A stretch of DNA of 64,000 nucleotides. Source: GCA-002727615 sp964442655 (GTDB lineage: Bacteria > Pseudomonadota > Alphaproteobacteria > TMED109). Positions 35,158 to 43,952 of this stretch are shown one piece after another. Under the pieces are notes generated by a model. The model was not told the DNA's origin. It saw nothing but the letters and a program-made list of their open reading frames with translations, and ran no database searches. The position numbers were made by a program, and so were the translations under genes. The stretch lies in contig CAYTZM010000001.1 of NCBI GenBank assembly GCA_964442655.1, forward strand, positions 1 through 64,000, given 5' to 3'. The number at the start of each line of letters is the position of its first letter. Within the stretch, counting starts at the first letter, position 1.

Positions 35158-36747
35158 TTAATTACTATGCTCTTTAATTTTTAAAAATTTGATATCTGGA
35201 CATTCTTCTATAGTATGATCTAGATGCCACTGATTTCTAGCTAAGAAGACGGTATTCCCCTTATGATCATCTGCTAAGACATCTGTGTATTTTTTCTTGA
35301 ATTCTAGTAATTTATCTTTTTTATCTGTTTTTATCCATCTAGCTGTGAATAAATTGCTTTCTTCAAATATTACGGGAACTTCATATTCTGTTCTAATTCT
35401 ATCTGCCATAACCTCAAATTGTAACTGGCCTATAACTCCTATAACCCAATCTCCACCTAAGTGTCTTTTAAAAATAGCTATAGCTCCTTCTTCAGCAAGT
35501 TGTTGTAATGCTTTAGCTAAATGTTTAGAAAGAAGAGGGTCTTCAGGTCTAATTTTTTTTAGAAATTCAGGAGCAAAGCTAGGTAAACCTGTAAAATTAA
35601 TATTCTCTCCTTCAGTAATTGAATCACCAATATGGAGGTTTCCATGGTTAGGTAGTCCAATTATATCACCTGCATAAGCTTCTTCAGCAATTTCTCTATT
35701 TTGTGCTAAAAATAAAATTGCGTTGTGTAAAGTAATATTTTTATTTGTTCTTAAGTGTTTAAGTTTCATTCCTCTTTTAAAATGACCAGAACATAATCTT
35801 ATAAATGCTATTCTGTCTCGATGTTTAGGATCCATGTTTGCTTGAATTTTAAATATAAAACCGGATACTTTTTCTTCTATAGGAGAAACTAAACGGTTTG
35901 AAGAAGGTTGTTCCCTAGGTTCTGGAGTATAATTAGTAAGCCCATCAAGAAGTTCTTGGACTCCAAAAGTATTTATTGCACTTCCAAAATATATAGGAGT
36001 TAAATTACCTTCTAAGTAAGCTGATTTATCAAATGGTTTACATAAAATTTTAAGCATTTCAATATGTTCTTTAAGTTCTGATATAAGATCACTAGGAACT
36101 TTTTCTAATAAATTTTTTTCACCAATTCCTTTTATCGTATTAATTATTTCAGGCTTTTTCCCCTTATTGGTTTTATCCATTAATATAATTTGATCTTTTA
36201 TTAAATCATAACATCCAATAAATCTATTTCCCATGCCTATTGGCCAGCTCATTGGACTTACATCAATTTGTAAAGTTTGTTCTATTTCATCTATTAGTTC
36301 GAGGGGGTCTTTAGATTCTCTATCCATTTTATTAATAAAAGTTGCAATTGGCATGTCTCTAAGTCTACATACTTCAAAAAGCTTTTTTGTTTGTGTTTCT
36401 ATACCCTGAGCTCCATCTAGCACCATTACAGCGGAATCTACTGCTGTAAGTACTCTGTAGGTGTCTTCAGAAAAGTCTTGGTGTCCAGGAGTGTCTAACA
36501 GATTAAAAATTTTATCTTTATAATTAAAAGTCATTACGGATGATGAAACCGAGATACCTCTTTCGCGTTCCACTTTCATCCAATCAGAAGTAGCTCTTCT
36601 TTGATTTCCTCTGGCTTTAACCGCTCCTGCTAACTGAATAGCTCCTCCGAATAATAAAAGTTTTTCAGTAAGTGTTGTTTTGCCAGCATCTGGGTGAGCT
36701 ATTATAGCAAAGGTTCTTCTTTTATTTATATTGTCTTTTATGTCCAT
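35158..36747 (-). CDS. prfC: peptide chain release factor 3
   Basis: GTPase that recycles RF1 and RF2 after termination, 529 aa. G1 loop AHPDAGKTTLTEKLL, G2 region RATSDWMKVERERGISV, G3 DTPGHQDFSEDTYR and G4 NKMDRE agree with RF3 rather than EF-G; length is usual for RF3. Not present in all alphaproteobacteria. Monocistronic, six bases from the convergent aminotransferase stop and divergent from the NTF2-like gene. Confidence 0.96.
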   Translation of the reverse strand: MDIKDNINKRRTFAIIAHPDAGKTTLTEKLLLFGGAIQLAGAVKARGNQRRATSDWMKVERERGISVSSSVMTFNYKDKIFNLLDTPGHQDFSEDTYRVLTAVDSAVMVLDGAQGIETQTKKLFEVCRLRDMPIATFINKMDRESKDPLELIDEIEQTLQIDVSPMSWPIGMGNRFIGCYDLIKDQIILMDKTNKGKKPEIINTIKGIGEKNLLEKVPSDLISELKEHIEMLKILCKPFDKSAYLEGNLTPIYFGSAINTFGVQELLDGLTNYTPEPREQPSSNRLVSPIEEKVSGFIFKIQANMDPKHRDRIAFIRLCSGHFKRGMKLKHLRTNKNITLHNAILFLAQNREIAEEAYAGDIIGLPNHGNLHIGDSITEGENINFTGLPSFAPEFLKKIRPEDPLLSKHLAKALQQLAEEGAIAIFKRHLGGDWVIGVIGQLQFEVMADRIRTEYEVPVIFEESNLFTARWIKTDKKDKLLEFKKKYTDVLADDHKGNTVFLARNQWHLDHTIEECPDIKFLKIKEHSN

Positions 36748-36817
36748 TTTATTATTATCTAATTATAAAAGTTTGTTTCAAAAAAATAGTTAAATGTTTA
36801 ATACAGGGATTAATGCG

Positions 36818-37195
36818 ATGGTTATAGAAGAATGGCATAAATTTGTAAAAACAAAAGATTTAAATATTCTTGATAATATTTTATCTAAAGATGTTATTTT
36901 TTATTCTCCAGCTGTGCATACCCCTCAAGTAGGTATTGAAATAACAAAGAAATATTTAACTACTGCTACTGAAATTTTATTTAATGGAAAGTTTAAGTAT
37001 ACCTCTGAAATAAAAGGGGATTATATAGCTTCCTGTGAGTTTGAAGGTTATATAGATAATATATATGTTAATGGAATTGATATTATAAAATGGGATATAT
37101 CTGATAAGATAATATCTTTTAAGGTTTTAGTTAGACCTTTAAAAGGGTTATGGATTTTAAAAGAAAAAATGGCAGAAAAGTTAGTTAAAAATTAA
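36818..37195 (+). CDS. NTF2-like (SnoaL-type) small protein
   Basis: About 125 aa with the cone-shaped NTF2/SnoaL fold pattern: helix IEEWHKFVKTKDLNILDNIL, then DVIFYSPAVHTPQVG and beta-rich remainder with HDxx-like positions missing. Proteins of this type are isomerases, dehydratases or ligand-binding proteins; no catalytic residues can be named. A start at 36794 is possible, but only ATG 36818 has a Shine-Dalgarno (AGGGA, 36805-36809), so I use it. Lies alone between prfC and the minus-strand pair downstream. Confidence 0.72.
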   Translation: MVIEEWHKFVKTKDLNILDNILSKDVIFYSPAVHTPQVGIEITKKYLTTATEILFNGKFKYTSEIKGDYIASCEFEGYIDNIYVNGIDIIKWDISDKIISFKVLVRPLKGLWILKEKMAEKLVKN

Positions 37196-37196
37196 A

Positions 37197-38270
37197 TTAT
37201 TTTAATAGGTTAAAAGTATCTGAAGTATCTTTAATTAGTTTGTTCATCAATTCTTTAGCTGACATATTTTTAGACAATGGTGCTGATTGTCCAGCCCATA
37301 GTGAAGTAAAATCTGTATTATTTTTACTTATTGCTTCTTTTGCTAAAGGTTTTATTAAGGAACCAACATTGGGAAAATCAGGAAACAAATTTTCTTTGTT
37401 TTCCATTTCTATTAAAAGTTTGTTTATGATTCCTCTAGCTGGCCTACCTGTAAATGCACTAGTAATTCTCGTATCTTTTGCAGAGGTTTTATTTAATGCA
37501 TTAGCCCATAAGGGATGAACAGAAGTTTCTGGACATTTTAAAAAAGCGGTGCCCAATTGTACGGCTTTGGCTCCTAACATAATTGCTGCTACTATTCCTC
37601 TGCTATCAGCTATGCCTCCAGCTGCTATTATTGGCACAGAAACTGCATCGACTATTTGAGGTAATAAAGAAAATAATCCAATTTCACCTTCTTTATAATT
37701 AGAAGCAAAAGTGCCCCTATGTCCTCCTGCTTCAAGTCCTTGAGCAATAATTGCATTAGCACCTTCTTTTTCTAAAATTTTTGCTTCTTCTACTGTAGTT
37801 GCAGAACTAATAATAAAAATATTTTTTTCTTTTAATTTTTTTAGTATTGATTTTCTTGGTAACCCAAAATGAAAACTTACTACTTTTGGGTTCATAGACA
37901 AAACTAAATCTAAAAGTTTGTTATTAAAAGTTTCGCACGTTTTTGATATTTCTGGAACTTTGTTAATATTAAGATCTTTGTAATATTTACTAATTAAGCT
38001 TTTATATTTTTTATCTTTTTCTATATTTTCATATGGTTCTTTATGAGTAAAAAAGTTTAAGTTAAAACTTCTATTTGTTTGAGATTTTAATTTAGTATAG
38101 TCTTTAAAAATATCCTCAAATTTATGGTAACTTAACCCTAATGATCCAAGACCTCCAGCATTTGAAACAGCTGCTGCAAGCTCAACACTAGCTGCACTTG
38201 CCATTGGAGCTTGAATAATTGGATATTTAATATTTAATTGTTTAGTTAAAGAATTTTTATTCCAGTTCAA
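37197..38270 (-). CDS. nitronate monooxygenase family FMN protein
   Basis: 357 aa TIM-barrel flavoprotein of the 2-nitropropane dioxygenase class. N-terminal YPIIQAPMA, mid-barrel IIAQGLEAGGHRG (catalytic His region) and the FMN-phosphate loop AAGGIADSRGIVAAIMLGA followed by VQLGTAFL are clear. It probably oxidises propionate 3-nitronate or a related nitronate, though the family also holds enoyl-ACP reductase FabK-like proteins. Its start nearly touches the stop of the crotonase gene upstream, so both are one transcript. Confidence 0.87.
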   Translation of the reverse strand: MNWNKNSLTKQLNIKYPIIQAPMASAASVELAAAVSNAGGLGSLGLSYHKFEDIFKDYTKLKSQTNRSFNLNFFTHKEPYENIEKDKKYKSLISKYYKDLNINKVPEISKTCETFNNKLLDLVLSMNPKVVSFHFGLPRKSILKKLKEKNIFIISSATTVEEAKILEKEGANAIIAQGLEAGGHRGTFASNYKEGEIGLFSLLPQIVDAVSVPIIAAGGIADSRGIVAAIMLGAKAVQLGTAFLKCPETSVHPLWANALNKTSAKDTRITSAFTGRPARGIINKLLIEMENKENLFPDFPNVGSLIKPLAKEAISKNNTDFTSLWAGQSAPLSKNMSAKELMNKLIKDTSDTFNLLK

Positions 38271-38271
38271 A

Positions 38272-39105
38272 CTAATTCCCCGTAAAAGATGGTTTTCTTT
38301 TTTCTACAAATGCTTTTATACCTTCTTTATGATCTTTTGATTTAGAAACTTTAATTAAATCAATAGCTTCTTGATCTAAAGCTTGAATTAAATTTATTTC
38401 TGAAGAATTATTAATATTTTTTTTCATTACTTTTAAAGCTAATGGAGAAAAAGTTCCGATGTGTTTAGCATATTCTATAGATTCTTTTAATAAAATTTCA
38501 TTATCAAATATTTTATCAAAAATTCCAAATTTCAAACCTTCATCGGTGTATATTTTTCTATTACTGAAAAGAATATCTTTAGATTTTGCTGGTCCTACTA
38601 ATTTTGTTAGTAGCCAAGTAATGCCATAGTCGCCTGTTAAAGCAATTTTTCCATATCCTCCTATTGCAAAAGCACTTTTAGATGCAAACCTAAAATCACA
38701 GGATAATGCAATAGAGAGACCTGCTCCTGCAGCTGCACCAGGAAGAACAGCAATTGTTGGTTTGGAAAAATTATATAAGGCAGATGTTAATGTTATTTGT
38801 TTTTCTTGTAATTCATTAATAGTTTCTTTCTCAGGTTTTTTTTCTGTCCAACCTTTATCTTTATCACTATTCATAGATTTAACGTCACCACCTGCACAAA
38901 AGGCATCACCTGCGCCGGTAATAATTAAAATTTTTATTCTAGAGTCTTCATTTAATTCAGAAATTTGTTTTCTTAATGCTGGCGTAAGTTCGTCTGATAA
39001 AGCATTTTTTGATTCAGGTCTATTTAAAGTTAATATACCTACATCCCCATGGATATGAGCTAATAACTGTCTAGTACCTGTTTCTAATTCAATAATATTT
39101 TTCAT
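38272..39105 (-). CDS. enoyl-CoA hydratase/isomerase family protein
   Basis: Crotonase-fold enzyme, 277 aa. Oxyanion-hole parts AFCAGGDVKSMNSD (about residues 66-79) and LPGAAAGAGLSIALSCDFRF (about 122-141) are visible; the second catalytic region reads FGKIALTGDYGITWLL-like with Asp, as in isomerase-type members (GKIALTGDYG). It is cotranscribed with the nitronate monooxygenase-like gene one base downstream. Substrate unknown; FASKSAFAIGGY shows the usual helix after the hole. Confidence 0.87.
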   Translation of the reverse strand: MKNIIELETGTRQLLAHIHGDVGILTLNRPESKNALSDELTPALRKQISELNEDSRIKILIITGAGDAFCAGGDVKSMNSDKDKGWTEKKPEKETINELQEKQITLTSALYNFSKPTIAVLPGAAAGAGLSIALSCDFRFASKSAFAIGGYGKIALTGDYGITWLLTKLVGPAKSKDILFSNRKIYTDEGLKFGIFDKIFDNEILLKESIEYAKHIGTFSPLALKVMKKNINNSSEINLIQALDQEAIDLIKVSKSKDHKEGIKAFVEKRKPSFTGN

Positions 39106-39211
39106 TTTTTATTAAACCTCTTATCTTCATAAAAATTTCTAATATAATAAAATTTATGTTACATTATATAACACATTAAGTTTTAATAAAGTTATTTTGG
39201 AGTTATGGCGA

Positions 39212-40486
39212 ATGTTTGATAATGTAGAAATAAATATTCCAGGTGGACTTGATTTTACAATTCCTAAAATGGTTAAGGTAAAACAAAATTTTGAAGACCA
39301 TAAAATAGAGGATGTAGGACAAGCTGTCAAAAATGAAATAATTAAAACAGAAATAAAAAATTCTATAGTTTCTGGATCATCTATAGCAATAGGAGTAGGC
39401 AGTAGAGGTGTTGCCAATATTGCGATAGCTGTGAAAGCTTTGGTGGAAAGTTTAAAAGATTTAGGTGCTAAACCTTTTATTTTTCCTGCTATGGGAAGTC
39501 ATGGAGGAGGAACCGTTGAAAATCAAATAGGACTTTTAGCTGGATATGGAGTTACGGAAGAAAATGTAGGTGCCGAGGTAAAAGGAACTATGGAAACAGT
39601 TGTACCTGTTACTTTGGAAGATGGTACTAAAGTTCATATGGATAAATATGCGTCAGAAGCTGATGGTGTAATTTTAATAAATAGAGTTAAGCCTCATACT
39701 AATTTTAGAGGGGAAATTGAAAGTGGAATAGTTAAAATGATGACCATTGGCATGGGAAAAATTAATGGAGCAAGCGAATTACATGGAGCATATCCTATGA
39801 ATACTTTTGGAAAAAATTTACCAAATGCTGCAAAACATTTGCTTGAAAAAATAAATTTTTTGTTTGGAGTTGGGTTAGTTGAAGATGCTTATGATAGTAC
39901 AGCTATAGTTGAAGCAATATTGGGCAAAGATTTATTTGAAAAAGAAGCTAAATTACAATCTATGGCTAAAAAATTGATGGGAAAAATTTGTTTTGATCAA
40001 ATAGATGTTCTTGTAATTGATGAAATAGGTAAAGAAATAAGTGGAGGAGGTTGTGATCCAAATATTACAGGTAATAGAAATGAACCTGGTTTTGAAAAGC
40101 CAGATGTTTCAAAATTGGTGTTATTAGATCTTACAGATAAGACTAAAGGAAATGCTACTGGTTTTGCTGCAGCCGATGTAATTACTAAAAAATTATTTGA
40201 TAAAATAGATTTTCCAACTACTTATGCCAATGTCGTAGCTAGTTCTAAATTAGAAGGTGGAAAAATTCCGATTCCAATGAGTGATGGTGATCAAGCGGTA
40301 AGATTGGCTCTAAAAACGTTAAATGGAATTAATCCTGCTAATGCTCGAGTAGTAAGAATAAAAAATACTTTAAAATTGGCTGAAATATATGTTTCTGAAG
40401 CAATGATTCAAGAAGTTAATGAAAATTCTATGTTAGAAGTTTTATCTTCGGCTGCGGATATGTCATTTAACAACCCACAATTTTAA
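39212..40486 (+). CDS. LarA/DUF2088-like (lactate racemase domain) protein
   Basis: About 424 aa. Segments IAIGVGSRGVANI, PAMGSHGGGTVENQ and INRVKPHTNFRGEIESG recall the N-terminal domain of LarA-like proteins, but the nickel-pincer enzyme motifs I would expect (for example GSHRP-type) are changed to GSHGGG. Function is therefore open: a racemase-like or metal-binding protein. A TTG frame begins at 39197, but ATG 39212 has GGAG nine bases upstream. It precedes the thioesterase gene by 21 bases and may share its transcript. Confidence 0.62.
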   Translation: MFDNVEINIPGGLDFTIPKMVKVKQNFEDHKIEDVGQAVKNEIIKTEIKNSIVSGSSIAIGVGSRGVANIAIAVKALVESLKDLGAKPFIFPAMGSHGGGTVENQIGLLAGYGVTEENVGAEVKGTMETVVPVTLEDGTKVHMDKYASEADGVILINRVKPHTNFRGEIESGIVKMMTIGMGKINGASELHGAYPMNTFGKNLPNAAKHLLEKINFLFGVGLVEDAYDSTAIVEAILGKDLFEKEAKLQSMAKKLMGKICFDQIDVLVIDEIGKEISGGGCDPNITGNRNEPGFEKPDVSKLVLLDLTDKTKGNATGFAAADVITKKLFDKIDFPTTYANVVASSKLEGGKIPIPMSDGDQAVRLALKTLNGINPANARVVRIKNTLKLAEIYVSEAMIQEVNENSMLEVLSSAADMSFNNPQF

Positions 40487-40507
40487 AAATATATTTAAAG
40501 GGATATT

Positions 40508-40942
40508 ATGGCTCGTTCAGAGTTTAATTTTCATTATTCATTTAGAGTTAGATATTCTGAGGTAGATGCACAGGGTATAGTTTTTAATGCTCATTATTTA
40601 ACCTATTTTGATTCTGCCATGACAGAATATTTAAGAAATTTAAAATATGATTATGTAAAAGAAGTTGAAGAAAGAAATGAAGATTTTCATACAGTAAAAA
40701 CGCTTGTTGAATACAAACATCGGATTAAATTTGATCAAATAATAGATGTATGTTTAAAGGTTATAAAAATTGGAAGGTCTAGTTTAACTTTTTATATTGA
40801 AATTCATCCGAATAATGAAGATTTTTTATTGGCTTCTGGAGAAGTTATTTGGGTAAATGCTAATCAAACTAGCCATAAACCTACTGAACTTTCGGAAGAT
40901 CTGTGTAATCAAATAAGAAATTTAGAAAAGGAAAAAATATAA
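40508..40942 (+). CDS. acyl-CoA thioesterase, 4HBT/YbgC-like hotdog protein
   Basis: 144 aa hotdog-fold thioesterase. The active-site stretch VRYSEVDAQGIVFNAHYLTY (about residues 13-32), with Asp at the 4-hydroxybenzoyl-CoA thioesterase position, and helix FDSAMTEYLRNL are typical. It hydrolyses an acyl-CoA in the cytosol; the chain type is not predictable. AAGGGA precedes the ATG. It follows the LarA-like gene and converges with a small secreted-protein gene. Confidence 0.88.
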   Translation: MARSEFNFHYSFRVRYSEVDAQGIVFNAHYLTYFDSAMTEYLRNLKYDYVKEVEERNEDFHTVKTLVEYKHRIKFDQIIDVCLKVIKIGRSSLTFYIEIHPNNEDFLLASGEVIWVNANQTSHKPTELSEDLCNQIRNLEKEKI

Positions 40943-40943
40943 T

Positions 40944-41369
40944 TTATTGATCGTACCAATCTGAACTTACATTTCTATTTGCTCCATTATTAATTATTTC
41001 TTGAATACTATTTGGCAATAATTCTATCCATTTTACAAAACAGTTATTATAACCAATTAAAACATAGTATTGATCTCTTCTTCCTTGATAAGAGGGCCAA
41101 ATAGTTACGATATCTGCTTTTAATTCTTCCTGCATATTATATCCTTTAATAAAATATAGTAGAGCTTTTTCTGTTAATTTATAGGGTATTATGTGACTCC
41201 ACTCATTTTTAGCAGCTTTTAAAACGTCAGAAAAAGCCTTACAATTCTGATTAGATGTTTTATTATAGTCTTCTTCTGAAAGAGGAATTACTGCAGACCT
41301 CAAAATTTCTTCAGATGCTAGTTGAGAAGTAATACAAAATAGAAATAATATATAAATATATTTTTTCAT
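40944..41369 (-). CDS. secreted protein of unknown function
   Basis: 141 aa with a Sec signal peptide (MKKYIYILFLFCITSQLASE, cleavage near residue 19). The mature part is mixed alpha/beta with two cysteines (SNQNCKAF and YNNCFVKW) that could form a disulfide, and a Trp-rich IWPSYQGRRDQYYVLIGYN segment. I do not recognise the family. It lies 32 bases downstream of the acyl-CoA dehydrogenase gene on the same strand and could be the last gene of that run. Confidence 0.6.
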   Translation of the reverse strand: MKKYIYILFLFCITSQLASEEILRSAVIPLSEEDYNKTSNQNCKAFSDVLKAAKNEWSHIIPYKLTEKALLYFIKGYNMQEELKADIVTIWPSYQGRRDQYYVLIGYNNCFVKWIELLPNSIQEIINNGANRNVSSDWYDQ

Positions 41370-41401
41370 TAAAAATTCCTTTATTAAGTTTGGTAATACA
41401 A

Positions 41402-42556
41402 TTAATTAAGTTTAAAATTATTAATTGTTTCTCTAGCAATTATTAATTGTTGTATTTGGCTAGTTCCTTCATAAATTCTAAATAATCTTGCGTCTCTATA
41501 GAGTCTTTCTACTGGGTATTCACTCATATATCCTGCACCACCATGAATTTGAACAGCTCTATCGGCTACTCTTCCTAACATTTCAGAACAAAATAATTTT
41601 GCACAAGATGCTTCTAGAGTTACATTTTCTCCATTATCACGCTTTTGAGCTGTATTTAATACTAATCCTTTAGCGGCAAGTATTTCAGTTTTACTATCAG
41701 CAATCATAGCTTGAATTAATTGGAATTTTGAGATTGGTTCACCAAATTGCTTGCGATTAATTGAAAACTTTAGAGATTCATCTAAAAGCCTTTCCGCAAG
41801 ACCTATACATATTCCTGATATATGAAGTCTGCCTTTATCTAATACTTTCATAGCAGTTGTAAATCCTATACCTTCTTTATTTCCTAATAATGATTTTTCT
41901 GATACCTCGCAATTATCAAAAATAATATCTGATGTCATAGTTCCTTGTTGCCCCATTTTAGAATCAATTTTTCCTATTGTTATTCCTGGAAGTTTTGCAT
42001 CTACTAAAAAACATGAAATAGAGGATGATTTTTTTTCTGGTTGAGTTCTTGCCATTACAGAGTAGACATTTGCTATAGGAGCGTTCGTAATGTAGCGTTT
42101 TGTTCCATTTATAACATATTTATTTCCTGCTTTGTCTGCTTTGGTTTGTATAGACATTGCGTCTGAACCAGCATCTGGTTCTGTTAAAGCAAAAGATCCA
42201 ATTATTTCTCCGGTAGCAAATTTAGGAAGATATTTTTGTTTTTGTTCTTTGGTACCAGCCATCACAATTGTTTGAGATCCTATTCCTATATTTGTACCAG
42301 CTATAGATCTAAATGCAGGAGAAGCTTTGCCTAATTCAAATGTAATTTTTACTTCTTGTTCCATGCTTAAATCACTTCCACCAAATTCTTTAGGAATTGA
42401 AATTCCAAATATTCCTAGTTTTTTCATTTCATTAACAATATCTACTGGAATTTTATTATTTTTTATTACTTCTAATTCTCTCGGAATTAATACTTTTTTA
42501 ACAAATTTTTCTATAGTGTTTTGAAACATATTATATGATTGGATATCTAGTGACAT
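41402..42556 (-). CDS. acyl-CoA dehydrogenase
   Basis: FAD-dependent acyl-CoA oxidation to the 2-enoyl-CoA, 384 aa, normal for the short/medium-chain class. FAD/substrate segments FALTEPDAGSDAMSIQTKA and YVINGTKRYITNA, the arginine-binding RKQFGEPI, and the C-terminal QIHGGAGYMSEYPVERLYRD with catalytic base in RIYEGTSQIQ (Glu) are present. It is smaller than the about 590-aa DmdC type. Four bases after the ferredoxin reductase gene, so electron transfer may be linked. Confidence 0.93.
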   Translation of the reverse strand: MSLDIQSYNMFQNTIEKFVKKVLIPRELEVIKNNKIPVDIVNEMKKLGIFGISIPKEFGGSDLSMEQEVKITFELGKASPAFRSIAGTNIGIGSQTIVMAGTKEQKQKYLPKFATGEIIGSFALTEPDAGSDAMSIQTKADKAGNKYVINGTKRYITNAPIANVYSVMARTQPEKKSSSISCFLVDAKLPGITIGKIDSKMGQQGTMTSDIIFDNCEVSEKSLLGNKEGIGFTTAMKVLDKGRLHISGICIGLAERLLDESLKFSINRKQFGEPISKFQLIQAMIADSKTEILAAKGLVLNTAQKRDNGENVTLEASCAKLFCSEMLGRVADRAVQIHGGAGYMSEYPVERLYRDARLFRIYEGTSQIQQLIIARETINNFKLN

Positions 42557-42560
42557 AATA

Positions 42561-43862
42561 TTAACTGCTCTTTATTTTTTTATTTAAAAATTTATAAACT
42601 TCTTCATTTGAAGTAAATTTTGATCTTGAAAAATTTTTATCAGATCTTTTAATTTCTTCCTCATTAATCATTATCCATTCTTCTTTTGAAATATACCTTA
42701 TAGACAAGTTGTTTAAGAGTTTTTTTATTCCTTTTCTGCCTTCTTTATTTTGATCTTTAATGTTTTCAATGATGTGTTTTGCTACTTTTGCTCCATCATG
42801 TTTATTTGTACCTACAACTCCATTGGGACCTCTTGAAATCCATCCAGTTGTATACAAGCCTTTTTTAATAATATTTTCTTTGTGTAAAATCATCCCATTA
42901 TTATTTGTTTTAATATTAGATATTTTATATCCTGTATAGCCTATAGCACTAATAACTATTCCACAATTAATAGTAAAATATTCGTTATTATTATTATTTT
43001 TCAGTAAATTATTTTTAAATTTAATGCCTGTTACTTTCTTATCACCAATTATCTCAATTGGGCTTGCATAAAATTTAAATTCTACACTTTTATTTTTTTC
43101 TGTGTTTATATTATTAGCTTCTGGAAAATTTGTTAGTATTCTATATTGCTTACTTAGATCATCATTTAGTTGATTTTTGTTAATACTATTTATAGTGCCG
43201 GTTGAAAGTAAAGCAGAGCAATCATTCAATTCACCCATTTCTCTTATTTCCACTGTGGTAAATTTAGCATCTAACGGACCTCGTCTTCCAACAATATATA
43301 CTTTTTTAATAGAAGAATTTATCAGAGCTTTATAGGCGTATGAGGTAATATCTGAATTTTTTAATTCATTTTTGCTTTTTACTAGTAATCTTGCACAATC
43401 AATAGCAACATTTCCATTTCCAATTACTATTGCTGTATCTGATTTTAAGTCTGGATTCAAAGAAACATAGGCAGGATGTCCATTATACCAATTAACAAAT
43501 TCAGTTGCCCCATAATACCCTTCTTTATTTAATTCGTTAATATTTAAAGGTTTGTCTTTTGCCATTCCCGTAGAGATAACTACGGCATCATATAAATTCA
43601 TTAATTGATTTAAGGAAGGATCATTATTGATTTCTACATTTCCAAAAAATTGAACTTTTTTATTTAAAAGAACTTTTTCGAATACTCTAATAATATTTTT
43701 AGTACTTTGGTGATCAGGTGCTATTCCGTACCTTACAAGCCCATAAGGACTAAATAATTTTTCTAATATATCTATTTCACAATCTAAATCTGATTTAACT
43801 AAATTTTGTACCGTATAAAATGCTGAAGGACCTGATCCTATTATAGCTATTTTAATAGTCAT
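42561..43862 (-). CDS. ferredoxin-NADP+ reductase, FprA/adrenodoxin reductase-like
   Basis: 433 aa two-dinucleotide-domain flavoprotein. FAD-binding IAIIGSGPSAFYTVQNLVKS at the N-terminus, then RYGIAPDHQSTKNI and the NADP site IGNGNVAIDCARLL are as in FprA of mycobacteria and mitochondrial adrenodoxin reductase; ISRGPNGVVGTNKHDG near the C-terminus is the conserved FAD-closing motif. It would pass electrons between NADPH and a ferredoxin. Cotranscribed with the acyl-CoA dehydrogenase gene and divergent from the CoA ligase. Confidence 0.88.
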   Translation of the reverse strand: MTIKIAIIGSGPSAFYTVQNLVKSDLDCEIDILEKLFSPYGLVRYGIAPDHQSTKNIIRVFEKVLLNKKVQFFGNVEINNDPSLNQLMNLYDAVVISTGMAKDKPLNINELNKEGYYGATEFVNWYNGHPAYVSLNPDLKSDTAIVIGNGNVAIDCARLLVKSKNELKNSDITSYAYKALINSSIKKVYIVGRRGPLDAKFTTVEIREMGELNDCSALLSTGTINSINKNQLNDDLSKQYRILTNFPEANNINTEKNKSVEFKFYASPIEIIGDKKVTGIKFKNNLLKNNNNNEYFTINCGIVISAIGYTGYKISNIKTNNNGMILHKENIIKKGLYTTGWISRGPNGVVGTNKHDGAKVAKHIIENIKDQNKEGRKGIKKLLNNLSIRYISKEEWIMINEEEIKRSDKNFSRSKFTSNEEVYKFLNKKIKSS

Positions 43863-43890
43863 GAAATACCTCTTTAAAATTAGTTATAAT

Positions 43891-43906
43891 AAAACTTTTA
43901 AGTTTT
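43891..43906. repeat. short inverted repeat between divergent genes
   Basis: AAAACTT and AAGTTTT separated by two bases, in the 90-base divergent gap between the ferredoxin reductase and the CoA ligase genes. A possible operator or simply AT-rich symmetry; no known binding motif. Confidence 0.3.
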
Positions 43907-43952
43907 ATGTAATATATTAGAATATGACTAAATATATAAAAAGGATTTTTTT

